DNA of 39,303 nt. Origin: an uncultured Bacteroidales bacterium. Lineage in GTDB: Bacteria > Bacteroidota > Bacteroidia > Bacteroidales > Bacteroidaceae. Made by a program: the position numbers and the translations under genes. The notes below the pieces were generated by a model. The model was not told the origin of the DNA, ran no database searches, and was given only the letters and a program-made list of their open reading frames with translations. The DNA lies in the NCBI GenBank assembly GCA_902802265.1, contig CADCLN010000027.1, positions 1 to 39,303 on the forward strand, read 5' to 3'. Of this stretch, positions 26,527 through 34,085 are shown one piece after another. Numbering within the stretch: position 1 is the stretch's first letter; each line of letters begins with the position of its first letter.

Positions 26527-27486
26527 CTATTTCAGATTTGGAGTCTTCGTTCCTTCAAACGTGGCAGCGATGGGGAAAGGCATTTTGCCAGGCTGGAAAT
26601 TGTTGACAATCTTGATGCCGCCATCCTCTGTGGGCTTTGCCAGGATGTTGACCGCATTATCTTCGCTGAAGGCAAAATCATCGTCCATCGTCACGGTGCC
26701 ATTCTGAGAAATGGTCAGGTGCACAGAGAGTCCGTCCTTGCTGTAGTCACGGTAGAAAGCGCCCCGCTCGTCGTCCCAAGCCACATTGCTGACGGTGTAT
26801 CCGCCCATGACGATGTCGCCCATCATCGTGCCATTGAGTTGAACCTCCGGCACAACGATGTTGATGGTGCCGTCGGCATTAGCTGTAATCTTGTACGTCA
26901 TGTCTATCGTGTAAGTAAACATGCCGCCGACAACCACCGTGTTTGTGCCCGCATAGTTGCCTGCCGTGGTGTAGCAAACGGGAGCATTGCCCACATGGAA
27001 CGTAATGCTTGTGCCGCCCATCACGTCGGGGATGCTGATGACAGGCGTAGTCATCGGACCGCTCAGCGTGGCGGCATACTCATACATCTGGCCATGATAA
27101 AGCATGGTCAATGTGCCGCTGCCATCCAGCTGCTGACCCACCGTGACGTGGGTGAACGTAGCTTCGCCCCACTGAGGGTCGGAGAACGTGACGATGTATT
27201 CACCTTCCGCAGTCTTATAGACGGCCAACACAGCCTCATTGCCGTAGTAAGAGTCCGTGAAATAAGCCGAAGTGACAAAAATGTAGCCCGTAAACTCATG
27301 GAGCAAAGTGGTGTCATCACCTGGGTCCGTTCCCGTGCCCATTCCCTGTTCCAGGTACACGTTAATCAATGTCGTGATGTCCGAAACGGTCACGCTGCCG
27401 TCCTTGTCGATGTCGTACTTTGTTTGTTGTGCGTTGGCACTACCCATCAAGAGGGTTGCCAGCATGAATGTAATAAATTTCTTCAT
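26527..27486 (-). CDS. Secreted calycin-like protein with N-terminal dockerin-like motif
   Basis: The 319-residue protein has a signal peptide (MKKFITFMLATLLMGSANA). A dockerin-type repeat follows (DIDKDGSVTVSDITTLINVYL, about residues 25-45), with a calcium-loop pattern DxDxDG and one helix. Two similar beta-rich blocks come next, with motifs such as TFTHVTVGQQL and LNGTMMGDIVMGGYTV; they fit calycin-like barrel domains of Bacteroidota. I chose the Met at 27484-27486 because the open frame upstream crosses the promoter. It is the first gene before hmuY and hmuR, so a role in binding haem or a related ligand is a reasonable guess but unproven. Confidence 0.75.
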   Translation of the reverse strand: MKKFITFMLATLLMGSANAQQTKYDIDKDGSVTVSDITTLINVYLEQGMGTGTDPGDDTTLLHEFTGYIFVTSAYFTDSYYGNEAVLAVYKTAEGEYIVTFSDPQWGEATFTHVTVGQQLDGSGTLTMLYHGQMYEYAATLSGPMTTPVISIPDVMGGTSITFHVGNAPVCYTTAGNYAGTNTVVVGGMFTYTIDMTYKITANADGTINIVVPEVQLNGTMMGDIVMGGYTVSNVAWDDERGAFYRDYSKDGLSVHLTISQNGTVTMDDDFAFSEDNAVNILAKPTEDGGIKIVNNFQPGKMPFPIAATFEGTKTPNLK

Positions 27487-27527
27487 GTTTTTAATATAAT
27501 AATGTGTTGTTTGTTTGATTTTCGCTG

Positions 27528-27557
27528 CAAAGGTACGGACTTTCTGTAATATATGCA
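27528..27557 (-). promoter_or_regulatory. Promoter of the calycin-hmuY-hmuR operon
   Basis: On the minus strand TACCTTTG (27528-27535) is preceded, after 19 nt, by TTGC at about 27555-27558, a near match to the TTTG box. The ATG lies 41 nt downstream. Confidence 0.6.
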
Positions 27558-27724
27558 ATACTCAAAGTGTAGTAAAAAACACGAATCATTGATAAATTCT
27601 TGGTAAAAGAGGGTTGAACACACTTTTGTTGGCTCAGCAAGAGCACTTCGCCGTATTCAGAACAAAAAGCCTCTTTTCTTCCGACTTTTAACTCAAAAGT
27701 TCTTTCCAAACGGCATAAAACTTG

Positions 27725-27811
27725 AAACAACGGCGATGTTTTTAAAAACAACGGCGTCGTTTCTGAAAACATCGACGCTGTTTCTGAAAACATCGCCGTT
27801 GTTTTAACTTT
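27725..27811. repeat. Four 21-bp tandem units forming a nested palindrome
   Basis: Units begin near 27728, 27749, 27770 and 27791, built on AC(A/T)(A/T)CGnCG(A/T)(T/C)GTTT. The outer units are inverted copies: 18 bp at 27725-27742 is perfectly complementary to 27787-27804. The length of 21 keeps the frame, and the minus strand reads as a seven-residue repeat (MFSETAS, MFSETTP, LFLKTSP). Confidence 0.8.
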
Positions 27812-27936
27812 GGAGCCGTGTTTTCCCCATTTTTCTTCTAAGTTCTTCAAGAACTATAAGGAAAGTTCTCGTTTCTTTCGGGTGAACTCCTGAAGATTTC
27901 AAAGACTAATCAGGGCTCTCCTCTGAATCGTTAGTA

Positions 27937-28047
27937 GAAAGAAAAAAGGTTACCAAAAAGTTCTTTTGTTTCAGCATTTTTGCTTACCTTTGCGGCGTAA
28001 AACTCAAAAACGCATGGTCTATGAACTAATTTTAGACTAAAAAACAT
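27937..28047 (+). promoter_or_regulatory. Promoter/leader element, copy 1
   Basis: It contains TACCTTTG at 27985-27992 and an upstream TTTG at 27965-27968 (16-nt spacing, shorter than usual). The whole 111-bp block is repeated at 29484-29593 with about four mismatches and one indel. It precedes the 28094 gene. Confidence 0.75.
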
Positions 28048-28093
28048 TTTATTTATTTCGTTGACAACAAATTCATTTAAAAGACAGAAGTTT

Positions 28094-29314
28094 ATGAAAA
28101 AGATCTTTTCCCTATTGTTTGTCTTGTTCGCAGGAATGACGGTATTCGCTCAAAACGCAAGAATCACAGTAGATGATGTACAGATTGAAGCTGGCAAACA
28201 ATCTTTGTTGACTATTTTTGTAAAAAACGCGTCAAAATATAGAGCGGTTGATATGTATGTCGAACTGCCCGAGGGCTTCACTTTCGTTTACGATGAAGTT
28301 GAAAAACACTACGCTCACGTTGACGATGATCTTTTAACGAAATTGTCTGGCTTTACTGACAGGCTCTATAGCGATATTTTGTTGAGGGTCGCCATCAATA
28401 ATAATTCTGCTTTCGCGAAAGACGAAGGTTTCCTCGCTAAAATCGCTATCACGTGTAGTGCTGATATGCCTGCAGGTGAGTATGAAGGTGTTGTTAAGTC
28501 CATTGTGTTTAACGAAGACCGCAATGGCATTTTTTCTCCTTATTATCATGATGATGTTCCTTTCACCATTATAGTTGGCCCAGAAACTCCCGCAGAGGAA
28601 TACGACATCACCATCGGCGGCACAAGGGTGAACAACCTCAACAAGGGTGATGTGCTGGGCGACGGTGTGTTCACGTTCAACCCCAGCACGAATATGCTCA
28701 TCGTGAAGGGTGACTACAGCGGCGAAAAGGCAGCCGTCAACAGCAGCATCGACAATCTGTACATCAGTTTCACACGCAATTCCACTCTGGAGTCGAGTGT
28801 CGAAACGGTGATTACTCTGACGGGTACCACCACCATGACCAGCAACAGCGGCGTGAAGGTGACCCTGAAGAAGAGTGGCGAAAACAAAGCGAGCGGCATC
28901 TATCACCATGGGGCTGGCAAATACTTTGTCATTAGCAACATGGACCTGACGGTCTGTGGCAACAACAAGTTTGGCATTGTCAGTGCGGCAACGGCCAACG
29001 ACCAAAGTTATCTCAACATTAACCACTCCAACATTGACGTTTCTGCTTCGTCGGTTGTACTGGGCGACTTCCGCACCCTGGCTCTGGCCAGCTGTTATCT
29101 GACGGCTCCTGCCGGTGCCTCCATCCAGAACGGTTCTGTTGTGGATGCTTACGGAAGTCAGATTGCAGGGCAGCGGGTGGTTATCTCCACCGAACAGTCG
29201 CTAGTCATCAGCGTGGAGGACATCACCCGACTGATTGACGAGTATCTCACGCCCAACAGCAGCATGACGCTGGGAGACATTACCGATCTGATTGACCGCT
29301 ATCTGGAGCAATAG
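28094..29314 (+). CDS. Secreted protein: cohesin-like domain, beta-module and dockerin-helix-like tail
   Basis: The 406-residue protein starts MKKIFSLLF (the frame is open further upstream only to a TTG). It has a signal peptide ending VFAQ. Residues 22-160 read as a cohesin-like beta sandwich (DVQIEAGKQSLLTIFVKN, AVDMYVELPEGFTF, GEYEGVVKSIVFN). Residues 169-370 are a repeat module also found four times in the 31438 protein. The last 35 residues hold two DITxLIxxYL helices (SVEDITRLIDEYL and TLGDITDLIDRYLEQ), like the second halves of dockerin repeats without the calcium loop. Base composition jumps from AT-rich to GC-rich at about 28590, where a 723-bp near-identical copy shared with the 31438 gene begins. 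Function unknown; probably a surface protein. Confidence 0.75.
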   Translation: MKKIFSLLFVLFAGMTVFAQNARITVDDVQIEAGKQSLLTIFVKNASKYRAVDMYVELPEGFTFVYDEVEKHYAHVDDDLLTKLSGFTDRLYSDILLRVAINNNSAFAKDEGFLAKIAITCSADMPAGEYEGVVKSIVFNEDRNGIFSPYYHDDVPFTIIVGPETPAEEYDITIGGTRVNNLNKGDVLGDGVFTFNPSTNMLIVKGDYSGEKAAVNSSIDNLYISFTRNSTLESSVETVITLTGTTTMTSNSGVKVTLKKSGENKASGIYHHGAGKYFVISNMDLTVCGNNKFGIVSAATANDQSYLNINHSNIDVSASSVVLGDFRTLALASCYLTAPAGASIQNGSVVDAYGSQIAGQRVVISTEQSLVISVEDITRLIDEYLTPNSSMTLGDITDLIDRYLEQ

Positions 29315-29331
29315 CAATAATGCTCAGAAAT

Positions 29332-29388
29332 AACAAGGGGGGAACCTCGGAAGTAAGACAGAACTTCTGGGGTTCCCCCTTTGTTGTT
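29332..29388 (+). terminator. Terminator of the 28094 gene
   Basis: A strong GC-rich hairpin (AACAAGGGGGGAACC pairing with GGTTCCCCCTTTGTT, with an inner GAAGT/ACTTC stem) begins 18 nt after the stop. It ends in a TTTGTTGTTT run. Confidence 0.8.
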
Positions 29389-29483
29389 TCCCATTCTTCT
29401 TCTACGCCTTTCAAGGATTCCGAAGACACTTCACTCCCATTTCTATAGACTCCTGAAAATTTCATGGACTATCCAGGACTTTA

Positions 29484-29593
29484 GAAAGAAAAAAGTTACC
29501 AAAAAGTTCTTTTGTTTCAGCATTTTTGCTTACCTTTGCGGCGTAAAACTCAAAAACGCATTGCCTATGAACTAAATTTAGACTAAAAGACAT
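29484..29593 (+). promoter_or_regulatory. Promoter/leader element, copy 2
   Basis: TACCTTTG lies at 29531-29538 within a 110-bp block that matches 27937-28047 with about four mismatches and one indel. It drives the 29854 gene, but here about 205 bp have been inserted between the promoter and the final part of the leader. Confidence 0.75.
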
Positions 29594-29798
29594 ATAGAAA
29601 TTGAAGCGTCCGCTTTTAATTCTTGTTTCGGAAATTTCGCCAAAATAGAAGAAGCACACAAGAGTGAAAGTTGAGATGCTCATGCTAATGGCGTGGGCTT
29701 TTACTCGTATAAGTGTGCAAGGTGTTTGGCGATACCTCCGAAACGTAGACGAAAAGTAATTAGTCCACGTTTCTTTTTCTGTCTTCCCTCCGACCTTT
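29594..29798. repeat. Inserted palindromic element (MITE-like or structured RNA)
   Basis: The block interrupts a leader that is continuous in copy 1. Near-direct repeats flank it (GACTAAAAGACAT at 29581-29593, GACTAAAATTCAT after it). Inside, 29625-29644 is complementary to 29725-29744 with three mismatches. Further inward a second paired segment lies (GCACAC, 4-nt asymmetry, GAGT-AAAG). The middle forms the loop. The fold spans at least 120 nt. I see no transposase. Confidence 0.55.
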
Positions 29799-29853
29799 GG
29801 ACTAAAATTCATTTTATTTATTAACAACAAATTAATTTTAAAGACAGAAAATT

Positions 29854-31218
29854 ATGAAGAAGATTTATTCTATTTTTATATTGGTGTTGCTGCCGATGTT
29901 GGCAAGTGCTGGTACTGGCAATAGTCAATTTAAATTCGCAGACGTTACGGCAATGCCTGGTGATGAAGTTACATTGACTGTTGAACTAGATAATGAGAAC
30001 AAACTTTATGCAGCTGCTGGAATGATAGAATTGCCAGATGGAGTAAGTATCGTTCCTTATGAAAAAGATGGCGATGAGTATTATCTTGAGGCAAATAAAG
30101 ATCGCTGGAAACCTGGACTAATTATGTATAATCCTTCCACTAACAAATTTAGTCTTATGGAACTTTCTGCTAGTAGTTACAGTTGGGTTCATATTAAAGG
30201 TAATTCTGGAGCTATTTTTTATGTGACTTTGAAAATTGATAGCAACATGCAAGAAGGTAGCTATGATATTGTATTGAGTGGACAAGATTTTGCGGCTGAC
30301 GATGTTGAAGGTGGATTCCAATCTCCTGACTATACTGGCAAACTGATTGTCGGAAATCCTGCTACCAACTCCATCACTGCTACAGACGTTACAGCACGCG
30401 CAGGCAAGACATTCACGCTGCCTCTCAATCTGGATAACACAGACGAAATCACAGAAGCAGAATTCAAATTGGCATTGCCCGAAGGCATCAGCCTGGAAAG
30501 TGCAGCCGTGACTGGACGCGGCAATGGTCATGAAATTGATTACAAACTGCGGGCTGGCAAATACAACTTTGAAGTATTTTCAGAGAAAGGAACTGCTTTC
30601 AGCGGTACAGAGGGTGCTTTCGTGGAATTGACCTTGAAGGCTGATGCAAGCGTGGCTCCTGGTGACTATAACATACAGGTTTCGGACATCACGCTCATCA
30701 CTGCCGACAACAAGGAAGTTTCTGTCAATGACTTTACTGCCAAGCTGACCATTGAAGAGCCCACTTCGTCCATTAGTGCAGCCAACATTGAAGGCAAGGC
30801 TGGAAAGAACATTGCTCTCCCCATCAATCTGGAGAATGACAACGAAATCACAGAGATAGACTTCAAGCTGACCTTGCCGGCGGAAGTGACATTGGAAGGT
30901 GCAGCCGTGACAGACCGTGGCACAGACCATGAAGTGGATTACAAACTCCGCAGCGGCAGCTACAAGTTTGAGATAACTTCACCCACAGGAAGTGCTTTCA
31001 CCGGCACAGAAGGCGCATTTGTGGAACTGACTCTGAAAACCGACAAGACAACCGCTGGTGGCGAATACACCCTTCAGATTTCTGACATCACGCTGGTAAC
31101 AAGTACTTTCAAGGAAATCACTGTCAAAAACTTCGCCGTGAAACTCAGTTTGACAGAGTACAAGGAAATCACCGTGGAGGACATCACCAACCTTATCCAA
31201 GAATATCTGGAGCAATAA
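29854..31218 (+). CDS. Secreted protein with three cohesin-like domains and a dockerin-helix-like tail
   Basis: The 454-residue protein has a signal peptide (residues 1-19, ending LASA). Three related beta-sandwich domains follow at about residues 22-168, 173-300 and 306-434. Each opens with a strand such as DVTAxxGxxxTLPLNL and contains an ELPDG/ALPEG/TLPAE segment and a closing SDITL strand. Domains 2 and 3 are close copies (shared GTEGAFVELTLK); domain 1 is more distant and encoded by AT-richer DNA. The pattern fits cohesin-like domains, but that is a reading of motifs, not a search result. The last 18 residues (KEITVEDITNLIQEYLEQ) are a dockerin-helix-like tail shared with the neighbours. 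Enzymatic motifs are absent. The promoter is leader copy 2. Confidence 0.75.
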   Translation: MKKIYSIFILVLLPMLASAGTGNSQFKFADVTAMPGDEVTLTVELDNENKLYAAAGMIELPDGVSIVPYEKDGDEYYLEANKDRWKPGLIMYNPSTNKFSLMELSASSYSWVHIKGNSGAIFYVTLKIDSNMQEGSYDIVLSGQDFAADDVEGGFQSPDYTGKLIVGNPATNSITATDVTARAGKTFTLPLNLDNTDEITEAEFKLALPEGISLESAAVTGRGNGHEIDYKLRAGKYNFEVFSEKGTAFSGTEGAFVELTLKADASVAPGDYNIQVSDITLITADNKEVSVNDFTAKLTIEEPTSSISAANIEGKAGKNIALPINLENDNEITEIDFKLTLPAEVTLEGAAVTDRGTDHEVDYKLRSGSYKFEITSPTGSAFTGTEGAFVELTLKTDKTTAGGEYTLQISDITLVTSTFKEITVKNFAVKLSLTEYKEITVEDITNLIQEYLEQ

Positions 31219-31251
31219 CCACACGAATCGTTCATAACAATTACTGACTTG

Positions 31252-31297
31252 GAATTTATGATGATTGACAAACGCTGATTGTCATAAATTCTTTTTT
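31252..31297 (+). terminator. Terminator of the 29854 gene
   Basis: GAATTTATGA (31252-31261) pairs with TCATAAATTC (31282-31291) and a run of six T follows. An outer pair (TCATAACAA near 31232, TTGTTATGA near 31297) can extend the fold. Confidence 0.8.
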
Positions 31298-31360
31298 GTT
31301 ATGAGGCTACAATTTTACAATGCGTTTTTTCCTTGCATTCTTCAAAAAAACGCCGTTTTG

Positions 31361-31392
31361 TTTGGGCATGTCAACAGAAAAGTGTAGTTTTG
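31361..31392 (+). promoter_or_regulatory. Promoter of the 31438 gene
   Basis: TTTG at 31361-31364 and TAGTTTTG at 31385-31392, 20 nt apart, match the Bacteroidota consensus. It does not share the duplicated leader of the two preceding genes. Confidence 0.7.
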
Positions 31393-31437
31393 CAAATCGT
31401 TTGAATTTATGTATTACTAAAAATCTTCTTTACAACT

Positions 31438-34083
31438 ATGAAACGAATGTACTCAATCTTCCTGTCCCTCCTGCTGATGGCAGTGGGGCAGACGGCTGCT
31501 GCCGACGTGGAATATTATTCACTCTGGGTAGCCGGCACAAGGGTGACCAGCAGCAATGCGGGCAATGTGCTGGGCAACGGATGGTTTGTATATGACCCGT
31601 CGGACAAGGTGCTGACCGTCGCCGACGGGGCGCAGGTATATGCCTACAACAGCGCGACATGGGGCATGTATGGCATACGGTCCAGCATCGAGGGACTGAC
31701 CATCAAGTTCTGCGGAGAGGCGATTGTCAGGGGGAAAGAGTCTGCCCTGGCGCTCTATAAACCGACCACCATCGTCGGCACGCCGAACTGCACCGTGGAC
31801 CTGATAAGCGACGGGAACGAGGCTATCTACACGACGGCGAATGTGGCTTTCGGTTCCAGCGAGACGGACGGCGGCATTTTTAATGTCACGGCAGAAAAGT
31901 GGGGTGTACGCAACGGAGCCAGCAACGTGTCACCCTCCATCACGTTTGCGGGCAAGGGTTTGGTCGTCTTCTTCGATGCGGCGTCTTACCCCATCTATGG
32001 TTACACGGACTTCTACCTTGAGGGCACGAGGATGGTTGACCCTGCTGCGATTGGGTTCAACACCTACGAGCGGTATCTGACGGACCTGAACGGGGAGCCT
32101 GTGACGGGCAAGGTGGTCATTGCCGGCGAGGACAAGATAAAGTATTACGGACTGAGAGTAGGGCGCACGCCCGTGAATAACTTCAATGCTGCCGACATAC
32201 GGAGCTGCCAGATTGCAGGCAAGGTGAGCTACGACGCCCGCACGAAGACGCTGACCCTGAAGGATGCCACCATTGACATGGGCGACCAGCGGGAATATGG
32301 CATCAGGGTGAACGGTACGGAGATGGCAGGCACGCTGACCGTGAAGCTGGAGGGCAGCAACGCCGTCTATACGCAGCGGGATTATGCGGGCATAGATGCC
32401 AGCAGGCTGTCTGTCTGGATGAAGGGTTCGGGTTCGCTGAAGATGAACGGGGGAATAGAACTGAGGGATGTGCCGAGTATGGCCATTACAGACAGGTGCA
32501 CCGTAGAGGCATTGCGCATAACGGACTGGAGGGAATTCGACGATGTGCCCTCGGACATTACGGTCAACAATTCGACCGTGAGGCTGGTGGAAAACATCGG
32601 CGGCTTCGACAATATGACGCTGACAGACGCTGGGTTTACCAGTCCTGCCGGCACATTCTATGGAGATTATTATGACAACGAGTCGCAGCAGGAATATCGA
32701 TATACGGTGACGGAGTGGAGAAAGGTTGCCATGGGCGTAACCATCGAGCCTGTCACCAACTATGGTGTAGAGATAGGCGGTGTGAAAGTGCACAGCAAGA
32801 ATGCCTCGGACATCAAGGCTGCTGCCATCCTGGAGGGAAGGGTGATTTACAATCATGGAACCAATATTTTGTCGCTCGACAACGCTACGCTGTCAAACCA
32901 AGCTCTGAAATACTCCAGAAGTCTTATCAAGTCGGAGGGTAAATTGAACGTCAACCTGATTGGGGAGAATGACCTCAGCATGAAGGATGAAAGCTATGCG
33001 GCTATCGTGTTCGGCGGCGAGGGTTCCATCTATAGCAAGACGGACGGAAAGCTGACCACCAATGCCGGCGTCTGTGTAGCAGATGCTGCGGACATTTACA
33101 TCCAAGACGCTTCGGTGGAGGCTGCTGCCCTATACGGAGCAGAAAGGGGCGGCGGAAACCTGCACATCACGAATGCGGCTGTGAAGACGACGGGCGACGA
33201 CAGTCAGTATGGTATCAAGGATTTCTCATCCGTGGTGCTGACCGACTGCTACATTGAGGAACCCGCTGGAGGACGTTACGACACGGGAAGCCGCACGGTT
33301 GTGGATGCTGGCGGAAGGCACGTTGGCCGTGTGGTCATCACGCCTAAGCCCGAAGCCCCTGCAGAGGAATACGACATCACCATCGGTGGCACAAAGGTGA
33401 ATAGCCGCAACAAGGGTGATGTACTGGGCGACGGTGTGTTCACGTTCAATCCCAGCACGAATATGCTCATCGTGAAGGGTGACTACAGCGGCGAAAAGGC
33501 AGCCATCAACAGCAGCATCGACAATCTGTACATCAGTTTCACACGCAATTGCACCCTGGAGTCGAGCGTCGAAACGGTGATTACCCTGACGGGTACCACT
33601 ACCATGACCAGCAACAGCGGCGTGAAGGTGACCCTGAAGAAGAGTGGCGAAAACCGGTCGAGCGGCATCTATCACCACGGAGCTGGCAAGTATTTTATCA
33701 TCAGCAACATGAACCTGACGGTTTGTGGTAATAATAAGTTTGGCATTGTCAGTGCGGCAAAGGCCGACGACCAGAGTTATCTCAACATCAGCCACTCGAA
33801 CATTGACGTTTCCGCCTCGTCGGTTGTACTGGGCGACTTCCGCACCCTGGCTCTGGCAAGCTGTTATCTGACGGCTCCTGCCGGTGCATCCATCCAGAAC
33901 GGTTCTGTTGTGGATGCTTACGGAAGTCAGATTACAGGGCAGCGGGTGGTTATCTCTACCGAACAGACGACATTCATCAGCGTGGAGGACATCACCCGAC
34001 TGATTGACGAGTATCTCACGCCTGGCAGTAGCGTGACGCTGGGCGACATCACCGATCTGATTGACCGCTATCTGGAGCAATAG
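31438..34083 (+). CDS. Large secreted protein with four beta-helix-like modules and a dockerin-helix-like tail
   Basis: The 881-residue protein has a signal peptide (residues 1-22, ending TAAA). Four modules of about 200 residues follow, starting near residues 25, 238, 445 and 646. Each begins YxxxVxGxxVxxxNxxD and continues with VxYDxxTxxLTLxxAT-like strands and IxVxLxGxN turns. Successive short strands suggest a right-handed beta-helix; similar repeats occur in bacterial surface and carbohydrate-binding proteins, but no ligand can be named. The fourth module and the two-helix DITxLIxxYL tail are nearly identical to the 3' part of the 28094 gene. The DNA is GC-richer than that of the neighbours' N-terminal parts. 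murF begins 2 nt after its stop. Confidence 0.75.
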   Translation: MKRMYSIFLSLLLMAVGQTAAADVEYYSLWVAGTRVTSSNAGNVLGNGWFVYDPSDKVLTVADGAQVYAYNSATWGMYGIRSSIEGLTIKFCGEAIVRGKESALALYKPTTIVGTPNCTVDLISDGNEAIYTTANVAFGSSETDGGIFNVTAEKWGVRNGASNVSPSITFAGKGLVVFFDAASYPIYGYTDFYLEGTRMVDPAAIGFNTYERYLTDLNGEPVTGKVVIAGEDKIKYYGLRVGRTPVNNFNAADIRSCQIAGKVSYDARTKTLTLKDATIDMGDQREYGIRVNGTEMAGTLTVKLEGSNAVYTQRDYAGIDASRLSVWMKGSGSLKMNGGIELRDVPSMAITDRCTVEALRITDWREFDDVPSDITVNNSTVRLVENIGGFDNMTLTDAGFTSPAGTFYGDYYDNESQQEYRYTVTEWRKVAMGVTIEPVTNYGVEIGGVKVHSKNASDIKAAAILEGRVIYNHGTNILSLDNATLSNQALKYSRSLIKSEGKLNVNLIGENDLSMKDESYAAIVFGGEGSIYSKTDGKLTTNAGVCVADAADIYIQDASVEAAALYGAERGGGNLHITNAAVKTTGDDSQYGIKDFSSVVLTDCYIEEPAGGRYDTGSRTVVDAGGRHVGRVVITPKPEAPAEEYDITIGGTKVNSRNKGDVLGDGVFTFNPSTNMLIVKGDYSGEKAAINSSIDNLYISFTRNCTLESSVETVITLTGTTTMTSNSGVKVTLKKSGENRSSGIYHHGAGKYFIISNMNLTVCGNNKFGIVSAAKADDQSYLNISHSNIDVSASSVVLGDFRTLALASCYLTAPAGASIQNGSVVDAYGSQITGQRVVISTEQTTFISVEDITRLIDEYLTPGSSVTLGDITDLIDRYLEQ
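33361..34083 (+). repeat. 723-bp direct repeat (copy 2) of 28592-29314
   Basis: The two blocks have equal length, no indels and about 50 mismatches by hand count (about 93% identity), many of them at third codon positions. Identity begins at GCAGAGGAATACGACATCAC and ends exactly at the stop codons. Confidence 0.95.
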
Positions 34084-34085
34084 GC

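Larger units (their letters stand above)
27487..28093. other. Gene-free stretch with divergent promoters, 21-bp repeats and leader
   Basis: It holds the minus-strand promoter of the haem operon (27528-27557), four 21-bp tandem units with inner symmetry (27725-27811), and the plus-strand promoter and leader of the 28094 gene, which recurs upstream of the 29854 gene. A 119-codon minus-strand frame crosses it but reads through the repeats and the promoter; I do not regard it as a gene. Confidence 0.6.
29315..29853. other. Gene-free stretch: terminator, leader copy 2 and inserted palindromic element
   Basis: No gene is seen. It holds the terminator at 29332-29388, leader copy 2 at 29484-29593, an inserted palindromic block at about 29594-29798, and then the rest of the leader up to the ATG at 29854. 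Confidence 0.6.

Noticed and set aside
27491-27850. 119-codon minus-strand frame with MFSET repeats
   Set aside because: It runs through the haem-operon promoter and the 21-bp repeats, lacks a signal or domain, and its C-terminal part is ordinary promoter DNA. I kept the repeat as a finding instead.
29462-29830. 122-codon minus-strand frame over leader copy 2
   Set aside because: It crosses the promoter and the palindromic insertion, so its openness is probably chance.
31930-32856. 308-codon minus-strand frame opposite the large surface-protein gene
   Set aside because: It is a shadow of a GC-rich coding region; no motif is seen.
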